64,000 nucleotides of DNA. Origin: Conchocele bisecta (taxonomy: Eukaryota > Mollusca > Bivalvia > Lucinida > Thyasiridae). This document shows, piece after piece, positions 1-11,625 of the stretch. The translations under genes were made by a program, and so were the position numbers. The stretch is taken from the NCBI GenBank assembly GCA_029237695.1, contig CM055269.1, forward strand, positions 28,182,956 to 28,246,955. The letters are read 5' to 3'. Within the stretch, counting starts at the first letter, position 1. Every line of letters begins with the position of its first letter. The notes beneath the pieces are model-generated. The model did not search any database. It was not told the DNA's origin and saw nothing but the letters and a program-made list of their open reading frames with translations.

Positions 1-566
1 ACGAGATGGGTTCGAGATGCTTTGAAAATGTCGTGAACATGTGTCCGTGCAAATAGCTACTGCTGATGAGGAATTGCGCTTCCGTTTTTGAAAGTGAAAG
101 TAGCAATTGTGTTTTTTTTTTCCTCAAATTTTCAAGGAAGCTGCCTTCGAAATAATGGAAAGAAAATAAATCTAGTTAGACAATTAGCTCCGATTTTGTT
201 TACTGGGCGTTTATTAGAGGCACTATTTTCGTGAAAATCAGCCAAAAAGTGTGTAATTTTCAACATAAAAAGTGGGGGGTGGGTGTCTACTAGAGCATGG
301 GCGTCTATTAGGATCTTTACGGTATACTACATACATGTACATCAATGAGACTTGATTAATAAGATATAATTATCTCCCCTGGTGCTGTACCAAGCAATGT
401 TTGTAAGTGATAATAATCTGGCTACATTCCAATCAATCATAGATCGTTTCTATAATGACACCGATGTGCGATTTGTTGTAACAAATGTGCACAAAATTGC
501 TTCCCTTAGTTATATGTTGATTTATCATTTTCCGTCTAAATAATACATTCTATGTTTTTTAAAGGC
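1..566. other. Intronic sequence, no gene seen
   Basis: AT-rich sequence upstream of the first visible striatin exon, presumably intron. I see no open frame with family resemblance and no clear repeat boundary here. Confidence 0.5.
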
Positions 567-733
567 GGTGCTCCAGATAAGCTGCATATTTGCTGAAATA
601 CCCAATTAAAATTGCCAAAAACCCAATTGAAATCATAAGTAGCAAGTATCAAAAAGCAATACAAAATTTGTGGTACCTTTATCATGCTGCAGAAAACAAT
701 AAACAGACCACACATTCCTTATCTGGAGCGCTG
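567..733. repeat. Foldback family F5, internally deleted copy
   Basis: Begins GTGCTCCAGATAAG and ends CTTATCTGGAGCGC, so the termini are inverted repeats. The interior AAATACCCAATTAAAATTGCC is shared with copies at 36680-37059 and 49533-49922; this copy lacks the central hairpin. Confidence 0.75.
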
Positions 734-979
734 TAAAGGCATTTCTTTTCTGCTTCTAGTGGTTAATTAATCACTTGTTCCATGTCATAATCACCAGTAG
801 AATCATCAAAGAATTGGTTCAATTCATATTCACTTATAATTGATGGGGTTGGTGCAATAAGTGGGCTAACTAATTGGAGAGGCCTCATTGTATAATACTC
901 CTTTCTACTCGGAAAGCTTATCTGGAGCTTTGATTATTTAAATATGTCTCTATATCACCCACTTGGCTATTTTAATTTC

Positions 980-1697
980 CAGGGTGGCCACAGACTCGGT
1001 GTGGAGGGGGGACAGGAAAAATCGCAAAAATAAATTCCCTGCAGGAAAAAATCTGGGAATTTACTAAAATAACCCAACATCAGGGGAAAATCGGGGAATT
1101 TTACTTTTCTTTTAACCCTTAAAATGTGGGACATGTCATTGTCATCGACTGAAATATTATATTTGTATTTTTTCTCAATAAAAACATGGTTTGACAGCAT
1201 TTTAGAATCAGTTCCATCAGAAATGATTCTGAAATGTAGCGAAACCATGTTTTTATTGATAAAAATGTCAAATAAAAAAAAACCTGCAAAATTAAAGTTC
1301 AACCCTAAGTAACTGGAATGGACTGTGATATGCTAATGTTCCGACCAATCCAATGGTCACAAAATGATTTTCAGATACGTCCATTTATGAAAAGGGGGTG
1401 TTTTTGTTCTAAGAAATATGAAAATTACTTTCAAACAGTGCAGATCCTGATGAGACGGCTCGTTACAAGCCGGCTCATCTGGATCTGCACTGTTTGCATA
1501 AACCGATATAGCGGGCTTTCGGGTTCAAAGGGTTAAACAGCAAATATCTTACAAAATTGTACGGCATTTATATAGTAATACAGTCAAATGCCTAATATGG
1601 CAAATACATGTACATTTTCAAGTGATAAAAGAATAATACGGGAAAATTGTGGCGAATCAGGAAATAAATTTTTTTCCATTCAAGACTGGCCACCCTG
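980..1697. mobile_element. CAGGGTGGCCA-ended element (hAT-like ends) with nested MITEs
   Basis: Outer ends CAGGGTGGCCA and TGGCCACCCTG are inverted repeats, and the word ATTTC lies at both outer flanks as a possible target duplication. CAGGG-type ends are common in hAT elements. The interior also repeats inverted (AAATCGGGGAATTTTAC near 1087 and its counterpart near 1640). Two TTAACCCTT-type MITEs sit in the middle. The right end lies 51 nt before exon A. Confidence 0.55.
1112..1536. repeat. Two adjoining piggyBac-like TTAA MITEs
   Basis: Starts TTAACCCTTAAAATG and ends TTCAAAGGGTTAA. The first half has the palindrome around ATGGTTTGACAGCA...; the second begins ACCCTAAGTAACTGG and contains GATCCTGATGAGACGGCTCG and its inverse. 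Similar two-part arrangement at 5041-5494. Confidence 0.65.
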
Positions 1698-1748
1698 ATT
1701 TCGTACTCTGCATGTATGCATGCTGATATCTGTATGTGTCCTCCACAG

Positions 1749-1874
1749 AGCCCCGAGCAAGATTCCTTCATCGCTTGTTGAGGGTGCACTGATGGACAGT
1801 GAGGCATCTGTGCTTGCAACTTTCGATTTCCTAGCCAATGAAAATGTAGTAGATGATGATGACGAAATTTTAAG
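1749..1874 (+). CDS. STRN: Striatin exon A (acidic linker, first FDFL motif)
   Basis: Acceptor is a pyrimidine-rich TGTGTCCTCCACAG; donor is AAG|GTATGC. The exon is 126 nt, enters with one base completing a codon and leaves with two (phase 2). It reads PSKIPSSLVEGALMDSEASV, then LATFDFLANENVVDDDDEIL. This is the low-complexity acidic linker of striatins that follows the calmodulin-binding part and precedes the WD40 domain. The FDFL motif recurs in exon C. Earlier exons are outside the window. The frame is not in doubt because the AG base pair left over completes a serine codon with exon B. The function of the linker is poorly defined; it probably connects the PP2A-binding coiled coil to the propeller. 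Confidence 0.88.
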
Positions 1875-2011
1875 GTATGCCCATTATACATACAGTCATC
1901 CATCACTATCATCATTTAGCTAGCGTACTTGTTCTAAACTAACACATATCTATCACATATCTCTCTTGAGATAAATACTGTTTAAACCAAACTAACACCC
2001 TGTTACTACAA

Positions 2012-2230
2012 TTAACCCATTATATGCTGGATACAAAAACAGTAGTATAAAAATTTGGAGAAGTTGTTTTCTCTATTTCTGTTAAAAAGTATATGTTGTT
2101 ACCACTCGTATGAACCGTCTCGACGAGACGGTTCATATGAGTGGTAACAACATACATTTTTGATGAGAAATAAACAAAATAATCAGATATTTTCAATAAA
2201 GTGTATCCATATACTGTGCAATGGGTTTAA
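2012..2230. repeat. TTAACCCAT-ended foldback MITE
   Basis: Begins TTAACCCATTATATGCTGG, ends GTGCAATGGGTTTAA. The centre is a strong hairpin, ACCACTCGTATGAACCGTCT and its inverse at 2101-2150. A related half-hairpin lies near 32139-32175. Confidence 0.65.
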
Positions 2231-2436
2231 TGAAGGTATGCTTCTCCATTTTCACAATATTGTCTTCAAGTTTTGTAACATCCTTTGTAACATCCTTCTA
2301 ATTTTTAACTACTGGTAAATGGAAATTGTGTCTGTGAGTTAGTTACGGATATGAAAAACAAAACAACTTTTTATGGTGGCTGAAACCTATATTTATTAAA
2401 AGTGTCTTAAATTATGCTACTATGGCACTTCTTTAT

Positions 2437-2847
2437 TACCCCTCGCCAATACGCAAGAGGGGATATAGCGTTAGTCCATGTTCAGTTTTCATTAACTCAT
2501 GAACCGCTTCACCGATTTAAATAATATTTGGCCACAATATCTGGGATTATGCTTCATTTTGCATATGACTACGTCCGACCGACCAAGGTCAAGGTCACTA
2601 TGGACTTGTGTTCACCTTGTTTGTAAGGCAAATTTATGAGGCAAATGTGTTGTTTTTTTTATTCTATAACTTATCCACTTCACCAATTTTTATAATATTT
2701 GGCCACAATGTGTGCCATGGGATGGATGGTGCTTTGTTTTGTATACGACCCACGTCCGACCGCCCATGGTCAAGGTCACTGAGGACTTAATATTATCAAG
2801 GCTACCAGCGAGGGGATAAGCTTCCATTTCACGATGCCATTTCTAGT
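2437..2847 (+). mobile_element. Helentron/HINE-like element, CCCCTCGCC family
   Basis: 5' hairpin ACCCCTCGCCAATACGCAAGAGGGG, here described by its arms ACCCCTC and GAGGGG, followed by GATATAGCG. Two copies of a unit with CGACC..AAGGTCAAGGTCACT follow. The 5' word returns inverted near the 3' end (GCGAGGGG at about 2809) and the element ends TTTCTAGT next to T. No coding capacity. A second copy spans 53191-55251. Confidence 0.6.
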
Positions 2848-3279
2848 TGAATCATTAATGTTGATTTGTAAAACTGTCTGCACATATGACTTGCAGATTG
2901 TCCTAAAATTTAGTAAGAGTCAAAATAGGGGTCCTAGTTCTAGAATAAATATGGAATATACAATACCATGCCAAAAGTAAGTCGTTTTCAAAAATTCCAT
3001 AGACTTAGGCCAGTTTTTTTTTATTGGTTTACAGATCCGCCGACCCGATTTTTTGACAATGTGGAAAAAAATAAAAATTTAATTTCCGATTTTTTTTTAG
3101 ATTTTTTTACCTCCGATCCAAAAAAAAAATAAAATATTTTTTGCTGTGCCGAGAAAAGTAAATGGCGGAAACCGGATCTTAGCAGCAGTGACAACAACAA
3201 CAACCTGTGAATGGACGATTCGATATGATTTGATATATCTATGTTTCAGATAGAATTCAAAAATTCAAAACCTTAACGC

Positions 3280-4210
3280 TCGGGTAAATGGCCTATATTT
3301 TCTGTTTTCTTGCTCCGATGTGCTTCATATTTCATGTATGCGTTCTTCCTAGGGTCCTCTACCGCCCTGCCACAAATCCACACTCGTGCCACCCCCACTG
3401 ATATTCGTTTCAACTATATCGCCGCTTCGTTGTCTTGTATTTAATTATACCAGATACGGTATTAATATGTACGCATTTACAGCAAACCCGCCCATTCACA
3501 GTGATCAACATTCAACAGTATGTGAATATGAAACTGAGTTGCTATGTAGAATATAAAGAAACTTGCTGAACTCCCTACGTTAACCGACAAACTCTTGGTC
3601 CGAGACGATGCCGGTTAACACAAGTTTCACTCTTATCACAATCACTGGCCTTTTTGTTTTTTACCGACCACAAACCGACCCAACCATGAGCCTTAAAAAG
3701 GTGAACCGACCCAACCATGTGCCTTAAAAAGGTGATTTTTATGGTGTTCGGACCGTCCGTCTGTCCGTCACATGTTCGGTTAACCACTTCGTAACAGTTT
3801 CTCAAACCGGCCATATCTTCTACATAAGTTGCTCAAGTTCTTCAATATTTCAACACATCATTCATTGGTATGTGTGCTATACCTGCCTTGTCATACTTTT
3901 ATATTACCTTGACCTTTTGACCTTCACAGGGCTGCTGAAAGGACTTAGCAATTTCGGTTAACCAGTTTGTCACAGTTTCTCAAACTGGCCATAGCATCTA
4001 CATAAGTTGCTTAACTGCTTCAATATTTCCATACTTCATTCATTTGCATGTATGCTACACCTGCCTTGCCATACTACATTTGACCTTCACCCTTTGACTT
4101 AACACTTTTGGTTCACCCGTTTGTCAGTTTCTTCAATATGCCGCCGGTGGCATCCGCGTTAGACACTTTTTTTGTTGTTTTTTTTCCTTGACCGACCCAA
4201 CCCTGTGCCA
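3280..4210. repeat. Relic Helentron-like interior, two partial repeats
   Basis: Contains fragments TAACGCTCGGGTAAATGGC and CTCTACCGCCCTG found inside 5989-6853. A 34-bp tandem pair (CCGACCCAACCATG...AAAAAGGTGA) lies at about 3668-3735, and two copies of a unit with CTTCAATATTT and CTACCTGCCTTG-like words at about 3835-4080. No end structure is intact. Confidence 0.45.
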
Positions 4211-4598
4211 AAAAGAATAAAAAAAATTGATGTATTATTTAATTTATATTTTCCAGGCTTGATCATGTTATAGTTTCAAAATTTTGCACATATATAATGT
4301 ATAATCTTGTTAAAACTTGCTTCCCATTGTCATCAATGTGAACATTGGGAGATGATCACGGCAAGTTATGCTTTCGTTCAAATCTCACGACTTATATAAA
4401 CATTTAATTCTATCGACTGTACTTATTGCTGAATACACATTGTAACGTTTAAAGTAATGTTAACGTCCTTGAAAAGGTGACGTCAAATCGATGACGTCAA
4501 ATTTAAAAATTGTCGTATCTTGGAAAACAAATGTAGTAAAATCAAAATGAAATTTTTCCATCAATCAATTGTTGCAAGATGGTAGTTCAAGGTGCATG

Positions 4599-4905
4599 AT
4601 CACGTGGTTACAACAACAACAATGTCGCACACTCCAAAGTAAGTATTATTTGATATTTTTCTTAATATGCAACGGATTTTGATGAAATATGGAACAGCAA
4701 ACGCGTCTTCATGAGCTGCACAGAAATCGATTCTTCGCAAAAACGACAGAAGTTTGGGCGAAAATACAGAAGAGACTACCAAATGCAGCTTAACAAGATG
4801 CGTTTGATGCGCCATATTTCATCAAAATCCGTTACGTAATAAGGACACTATAAAAGAATACGTACTTTGAATCGGTACTTGTTGTTGTTGTTAGTACCAC
4901 GTGAT
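4599..4905. repeat. Foldback MITE, ATCACGTGGT ends
   Basis: Arms ATCACGTGGTTACAACAACA and its near complement TTGTTGTTGTTAGTACCACG..GAT bound the element; an inner pair GATTTTGATGAAATATGG / CCATATTTCATCAAAATC lies inside. No gene. Confidence 0.7.
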
Positions 4906-5040
4906 AATACACCTTGTAGTTTCTGAGTGACAAGTTTCTTTGAAAAGGTGGACATGCAGTCTATGGGATTTTTAAAGAAAAGTTGACTCACTTTTGGCAT
5001 GGCGTTATCATATAACAAATACCTGGCAAGTATTTCCTCA

Positions 5041-5494
5041 TCAACCCTTAGACCGCTACACACAACAATTGTCATCTGCTGTTGCTTTTATATCTTGCCT
5101 TATTTCTCAATAAAAACATGGTTTGACAGCACATCAGAATCATTTCCAAATTTGGAAATGATTCTGAAGTGCTGTTAAAGCATGTTGTAAATTATTCTAA
5201 AGTGCTGTCATTCCATGTTTCCGATGATAAAAATGGAAAATAGAAAATAAACAGCATAAACCAAAAAATTAAGATAGCGGTTTAAGGGTTAACCCTGTCA
5301 CCTCTAAGTAACTGACATGGACTATTTTGTGTTTGAAACTGTTCCATTATGCAGAAAAGGGGGTCATTTTCCCCCAAAAAAGAAAAAAAATATCCACAAA
5401 TGGTGCAGGTCTTGATGAGACGCCAGCTCATCATGATCTACACTGTTTGCAAATATTAGGAATGAGCTCTTATCTCTAGTGTTGAAAGGGTTAA
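5041..5494. repeat. Two TTAA MITEs sharing one TTAA
   Basis: Left unit 5041-5292 starts (T)CAACCCTTAGACCGCTAC and ends GCGGTTTAAGGGTTAA. Right unit starts at the same TTAA (5289) with CCCTGTCACCTCTAAG and ends TTGAAAGGGTTAA. The left unit contains AATCATTTCCAAATTTGG, a palindromic centre shared with 19395-19646 and 36339-36589. Confidence 0.7.
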
Positions 5495-5595
5495 CAAATA
5501 GAATCGTGTCTACTGATCACAAATAACGCTGTTGTCCATCTGATCACTGCACAGGGTGGTCATCCCACGTGACAATTTGAATACGAGTACCTTTT

Positions 5596-5767
5596 CTGGT
5601 TGTAATCCGCATTATGCTAAACATGATAGTATTTCCAAACATTCTGGACTTTATTTGTGTGAACCTTGTCCACGCTTTTCAGACTCGTGGGGGGGGAGGG
5701 GGGGGGTGAACAAAGTTCTCGAATATTTGTGAAAACTAATGTTTAGCGTAATGCGGGTTACAACCGG
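5596..5767. repeat. Foldback repeat
   Basis: CTGGTTGTAATCCGCATTAT and ..ATAATGCGGGTTACAACCGG-like sequence (5739-5767) are inverted. A G-rich run, GGGGGGGAGGGGGGGGG, lies between them near 5690-5706. Confidence 0.6.
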
Positions 5768-5988
5768 GATAACTAATGACATTAGCGGGTACGGTGTGCT
5801 TTATTTCATCATCAAAGTCAGTTGCGTACAAGCCAAGAAATTGAAATTTTCTTATCTCGAATTGAGCGATTATTTCCAAATTCGGTGTGTACCTTATAAT
5901 CCAAAAGTGCACGTGTACTGTCAACAGAAATATTGGATCTGTAAACTGTAGCCGTGGTGATGTGTAGAATGATCAGGGTTTACTTTTT

Positions 5989-6853
5989 ATGCCCCCGCTA
6001 CTGAAAGGTACGGGGGCATATAATGTTACTGGCGTCCGTACGTACGTCCGTCCCGTCCGTCCGTCCGTCCCGTCCCGTCCGTCCGTACGTCCCGTCCGTC
6101 CGTACGTCCCGATATTACCATATTCTTTAGTAACTTCTACATGGCTTCACATATTATGTCGATATTTATACACGTGATACATATGAACATGCCTTACACA
6201 CTCCACCCCCCAGTACTTCGACCTTGACCTTTGGCCTTGACCTTTTCCACTTTAAATGTTTGCTTGGCAATTTGGGACAAATCTATGTGCACGTTTCTCA
6301 ATCCTACACTAACTTCTCAATACTTTTGCCAATCGCTTAAATATTTATACACATGATACATATGAACATGCCTTACACACTCCACCACCCATTACTTCGA
6401 CCTTCACCTTTGACCTTCACCTTTTCCACTTTAATTGTTTACTTGCCACTTTGGGACAAATCTACGTGCGCGTTTCTCAATCCTACATTAACTTTCACAC
6501 ACACATCGCTCCAATGGTCCTCTACCGCCCTGTGACAAATCCACATTCGTCCTGCCCCCGCTAAGCACAGGGTCAAGGTCACAGACTTGGTGCGTTTGAA
6601 ACCTTAACATTCAGTTAAATGGCTTATAATTTGTGTCTCCTTGCTCGGATCTGCTTCACATTTCACACACGCATTGCTACAATGTTCCTCTACCGCCCTG
6701 TGACAAATCCACATTCGTCCCGCCCCCACTAAGCCCAGGGTCAAGGTGCGTTCAAAACCTTAACGCTCGGGTAAATGGCTTATTATCAAATATGCCTCGT
6801 TTTCTTTGGCTGCCAGCGGGGGCATTCGTGTGCCGACAGGCCACATTTCTAGT
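5989..6853 (+). mobile_element. Helentron/HINE-like element, ATGCCCCCG family
   Basis: 5' hairpin arms ATGCCCCCG and CGGGGGCAT, then a (GTCCG)n/(TACGTCC) tract at about 6030-6110, then three units with CTACCGCCCTG and CGACCTTGACCTTTG-type words. Inverted 5' word GGGGGCAT at 6818, a short hairpin TGTGCCGACAGGCCACA, and end TTTCTAGT. Related partial copies at 25199-25610 and a 3' end at about 31545-31578. Confidence 0.6.
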
Positions 6854-6912
6854 GTTGTAAAAGGTCACTTAACCTGTCAGCTGGGTGCCAATATGTTATC
6901 TACAGGACAGCT

Positions 6913-7157
6913 GGGGCCCGTTTCACATAAACTTTGTACGACTAAAATGTTCGTAAGTGCAAATTTAGGATTGTCTGGAAATTTCAAATGATGGATTTAC
7001 ATTTATTGAGCATAGGCTGCATATGCAGCCTATGCTCAATAAATGTAAACCTAATAATTGTTTACAAGTAAATATTGTTAATGTGAAATTTACAGACTAT
7101 CATAATTTTGCACTTACGAACATTTTAGTCGTACGAAGTTTAGTGAAACGACCCTTT
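6913..7157. repeat. Foldback MITE F1, copy a
   Basis: Ends GGGGCCCGTTTCACATAAAC / GTTTAGTGAAACGACCC. Central dyad GAGCATAGGCTGCATATGCA; subterminal words ATGTTCGTAAGTGCAAA and its inverse. First of ten copies in the window. Confidence 0.85.
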
Positions 7158-7240
7158 GGACTTTTTCTTGTAAAGTAACTTTTAAAATAATGTACATCAC
7201 ATCATCAATTCCTAAATGAAAAGTCATGCAGAGCATGATG

Positions 7241-8379
7241 TTATTAGCCGATCAAATCAGGGTAAAGTGCATCGAACATATGTAGGTGTCTCTGGTAACA
7301 TTGTCAATGGTAAACTATTTTTGACCACAGTTCTGTACCCAGCGTTGACATTTTTCTCGATTTTGTGCAGGTTTTGGAAACCCGTTCCCAAATCCATCCA
7401 ATAGCAGCAATGCCATAGCAGCAATGTTTTGTTGTCACCATTATGTTGCGAAATATTCCAGTGTAACACCTGTACTGTATGCTCTATTTATCTACAAATT
7501 ACACTCCGCAATACACAAAGTTGTAGTCACTGTGTGTTTGTCCGAATTCTGTGGCAGCACGCGAGTGGGCGGAGCTACCAGGGCTATATATATCTAGCGG
7601 TTACAGTGTCATCTAAAAATAGACGCAAGCTCCTGCGTATTCAGGCACATGCCCAGATTGGCCTAATGTGCCCCATCCGTGATTTTTTGCGCGATGTCGG
7701 GCGCAAGACAATCAATAATTTGCGGCATTGACAATAATTAAGGGGGATTGCCGCAATCGCGCGTGCTGGATGCATCCCTGCCATCCCTGCATGATACGTA
7801 AACAATTAAAGTTGGCTATGAAGGGCAATTCTTCGTTTTGATTGGTGGAAAATTGTGTGAATATTAACTAGCGTCATTTGACGCGCATACGCGATCCAAT
7901 GGGATAAACCCGAGATGCTGGGATAAACCCGAAAATGCTGGGGTTGCTAGTAAGGAGATTTTGAGCAGAGGTCGATTATAAATTAGCCGAATAAACACAT
8001 TTTACGCGATTATACGTGGCTGAAACTTGTTCTGTTTAATAAATAAAAGCTTTAAATCAGCCCAATAATCGGCGTATGTTGGCGTATATGGCCATTAGAG
8101 CCAACTATGGACTTCAACAACAATAACTTCCGGGTTAAATCTCTTCCGACGTTCAGCTCATTACGTATTCAAAATTGTGTTATTTGGCTATAAGTAAAGT
8201 TTTAAACGGAGATAATTGCCAAAAATGCAAACTTTATCGGTTGATGCAATTTGGAAGTGATACAGAAAAATTCGCGTTCGTAGATTACCGAATAGCGGAG
8301 AAAAGGGTTGCTACAAACTTTTTCAGAATTCGATGGATAACCAATATATTAGCCGATCTATAAATAGATCGGCTAATAA
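7241..8379. repeat. Possible DNA element with TTATTAGCCGATC ends
   Basis: TTATTAGCCGATC at 7241 and GATCGGCTAATAA at 8367-8379 are exact inverse 13-mers about 1.1 kb apart. A local palindrome of the same word also exists at 8349-8378, so the long-range pairing may be chance. Interior shows no recognisable protein. Confidence 0.3.
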
Positions 8380-8482
8380 CAATGATAATATTAACCTTGT
8401 TTCTACTAACAATTATTTCACTGTGTAATACTGCATACATGGTCAATAAAACTGAACTCTCCTAGGACCTTTCACAGCAGCT

Positions 8483-8793
8483 CCAGTAGCCTATTTCACC
8501 AACATTGCAAAGTATACTTTAGTAGCAAAGTATACTTTGAGGGAGAAATTTTCAATTTTTTGAAAAATTTATTAATTTTTATTATACTGAATTTATTACA
8601 TTATCACAGCCATTTAATGGCTGTGATAATGTAATAAATTCAGTATAATAATTCTGCATACTTTTAATCATGAAATATATGCATTTGTTAGTTCTATATG
8701 AAATAATGCATTTCAGGAAAAATAAATGATTACTCCCTCAAAGTATACTTTGCTAGTAAAGTATACTTTGCAATGTTCATGAAATAGGCCCCT
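8483..8793. repeat. Foldback MITE F3, copy a
   Basis: Starts CCAGTAGCCTATTTCACC, then AAAGTATACTTTAGTAGC; arms meet at a central AATGGCTGTGATAATG palindrome; ends CAATGTTCATGAAATAGGC. Its sister is at 11241-11550. Confidence 0.85.
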
Positions 8794-10463
8794 GATGAGC
8801 TTGTGTCGGTATCTAAGAGTATTTTACCACCTGATTTCAAATGCTAGTGTATTTTATTTACTGCATTGACCACATGGTGTTTTTGTTTAACCAAAACACT
8901 GAATAAATCAACAAGAACAGCAAACAAATATGAATATTCTATTATTTGGGCGCTTTGTTTCAGCTCGGATCAGTGAACTTTCAAATTTATTACTGGAGCA
9001 TTTTACTTCTCCATTTGTAAATCTTTTTTTGCAAGTATTTTGTACTCTTATCTGGAGCTCTGCATTTCATGCTCAGTGTTGCTCAGCATGCATTTTGTAA
9101 TGGTTCACTTATAAACAAAATTCTGCTATTTTGTTGCTACATGGATTAATTTTGGTACTGGAATAATTCTGTTGCAGGTGCTTTTGCTACTGGAGTAATT
9201 CTACATTTTAGATATTTATGAAACTGATTGGATACATATGTAATAATGGGAACATGATTTGATATGAGCACTACACATATTTTCGGGTTTTTGTCTCGCC
9301 CGCGAAAGCAGAAAGCGAGACATAGGTTTTGCTTTTCCGGAGTCGGCGGTGGCGGCGGCGTCGTCGTCATTAAATGTTAAGTTTTTGTGTTACAGTCATA
9401 AAATAATTATAATTAATGAAAAGCATTGTTTTTTTGGCGATGTTTATATAGCCGTAAATAATGGACAGATTTATACGAACAGACAGTGATAATAATGTTG
9501 TTATGTCCTCGCTTCCAATTTGTTGATTGCATCCCATTGTATACATGTAAGCCACTTACACTGTTCATACCTCCTATGGTTCCCACCATTTTAAGAGTTA
9601 CAGGCTGGTTAATGCATGTCTATGTTCCCAGCCAATGTTTCCAGTTGGGCTCAGTTCATTGATTGTGTGTGGAGTCATTTGCTTTGGTTCTGTGGAGATA
9701 ACTTCTTGGTGTACTAGTGCCAAATTGTATGGTCATTTTTGTGCAATTTACTGTTTGCTTCTTCTAAAAATATGTTGAATGTTGAATGATAATATTTTTT
9801 TTAAATGATAGTGATACCAAATTAAAACGTTAACAAGTTAAATATTATGTGGTATTTGTTGCCAATATGAGAATAGAATTATTAGGCTAGACGAGGCACG
9901 TGTGACCGGTTTGTATTCATACTTGTCAGCGGCTTGTGTTTGTGTGTTTGCTTGCATGTTTGTCCTCTCGCCAAATAGGCAGGGCAGGATAGGATTTAAC
10001 AATTGTCTGTTAGTATGAGGTGGAGTTTAGCCATTTCAAGGGTTCTTGAGCACATGGCTGAAACTTGTATTAGCAGAAAAATGAAACAACTCCTGAAACC
10101 ATATGGTGCCATTGACAACATTGCTAGAATACATCTATCCAATGTTTTATTTCCATAATCTCTCTCTCACGTAGAAGATCAATTCAGCCATTTTCTGATG
10201 CAGTACTAACCTGTTTACCCCTATACATTGTATATATAACATGGTCTGTTCAAATTATGTTAATTTTGAACTACTCCATTAATAAAAAAAACTTGCTATT
10301 GTTTCGAAGTCTAAAACAAATATTGACAAACACCGTTCACAATATTAATAAACACCTTCTTGATTACATGACAAACACTGAAGATCGTGATGAAGCCAGC
10401 TTCTCTGAATCTACAGTACATGGAGATGTCGGCTAAATCACATGACTCGTCAAGCAATCATCA
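8794..10463. other. Intron, little recognisable content
   Basis: AT-rich intron between exons A and B. The only repeat feature is a Helentron-like 5' end at about 9291-9370 (hairpin GTCTCGCCCGC..AAAGCGAGAC followed by a GGCGGCGGCGTCGTCGTC tract) with no 3' end found. No exon-like frame. Confidence 0.45.
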
Positions 10464-10885
10464 AATTCCAGCACAAAAATATTTACACAATTCCCTAACA
10501 TTTGATTGGTCCGTAGCAAGTCTCTGTCCAAAATTTATATCCCAGTGAACTCCCATGCCTAACTACTTTCCATAACCGTCAGGCGCAGTTAAAATAATTC
10601 TTAAGAAAACGGAAAATAAACACATTTTCTTCATGAATTTATTTCAAATACTGGAATTATAAGGAATGAATGGCCTTTTTGTGGAATTTATCGGGGATAT
10701 AAACTTGGAAAAGTCGCGGGAATACTGGACGAGGCCTTCCGGCCTTCGTCCAGTATTCCCGCGACTTTTCCAAGTTTATACCCCGATAAATTCCACAAAA
10801 AGCCCGGCCTCGTCCAGTATTCCCGCGACTTTTCCAAGTTTATATCCCCGATAAATTCCACAAAAAGGCCATTCATTCCTATAAT
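10464..10885 (-). repeat. GGAATGAATGGCC foldback element, three-arm copy
   Basis: Reads inward from AATTCCAGCACAAAAATATT and out to GGCCATTCATTCCTATAAT. The hairpin word GGAAAAGTCGCGGGAATACT occurs once forward and twice inverted, so this copy has an extra arm (10743-10798 and 10803-10866). Relatives at 30042-30396, 37209-37567, 57243-57466, 59140-59497. Confidence 0.8.
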
Positions 10886-11240
10886 GACTTTAGTATTGCA
10901 AGTATGGCAATGCATGCAGCAATTGTTTTAAAAAGAAATAAAGCAGAATAACATATTGCAAACTATATTAATGTCTTCAGCAGGCGCTGTGTATCTTTTC
11001 ATAGCAACATCTTTTTTAACACACATTGTATGTATGTATGTAACTCTTTGTATTTTTCCTCTGTTCGCACCGCTTGGTGTATTTCATTTCATTGGCATTT
11101 CACGACAATGTGTGTTGAGGCATGAATCTTTGTTTTGCATGCAACCCATACACTAACACCCAAAGTGAAGAGTCACTTACAGTTGTTATAATCACTATTG
11201 ATTCCTCATTTGGGCTTCACATTTACTTTCACCCGGTATC

Positions 11241-11550
11241 CCAGTAGCCGATTTCATCAACATTGCAAAGTATACTTTAGTAGCAAAGTATACTTTGAGG
11301 GAGAAATTTTCAATTTTATGATAAATTTATTAATTTTTATTATACTGAATTTATTACATTATCACAGCCAATTGGCTGTGATAATGTAATAAATTCAGTA
11401 TAATAATTCTGCATACTTTTAATCATGAAATATATGCATTTGTTAGTTCTATATGAAATAATGCTTTTCGGGAAAAATAAATGATTTCTCCCTCAAAGTA
11501 TACTTTGCTAGTAAAGTATACTTTGCAATGTTGATGAAATAGGCTACAGG
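11241..11550. repeat. Foldback MITE F3, copy b
   Basis: Nearly identical to 8483-8793: CCAGTAGCCGATTTCATC, AAAGTATACTTTAGTAGC, palindromic centre CAGCCAATTGGCTG, ending ATGTTGATGAAATAGGCTAC. Confidence 0.85.
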
Positions 11551-11595
11551 AGAATGCATATGCCGTTGCTTGTTTACAGACTATTTATACCTGCG

Positions 11596-11625
11596 CTAAC
11601 CCTAACCCTAACCCTAACCCTAACC
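11596..11625 (-). repeat. Interstitial telomere-type repeat (CTAACC)5
   Basis: Five perfect CTAACC units, i.e. (TTAGGG)n on the minus strand, 345 bp before exon B. The motif is the common metazoan telomere repeat. Confidence 0.95.

Noticed and set aside
6030..6110. (GTCCG)n tract as a CRISPR-like or regulatory array
   Set aside because: It is a degenerate simple repeat in the 5' part of a Helentron-like element; there are no unique spacers.
8794..10463. Additional striatin exon in the first large intron
   Set aside because: Exon A and exon B join exactly in frame, and no splice-bounded frame of striatin type was found here.
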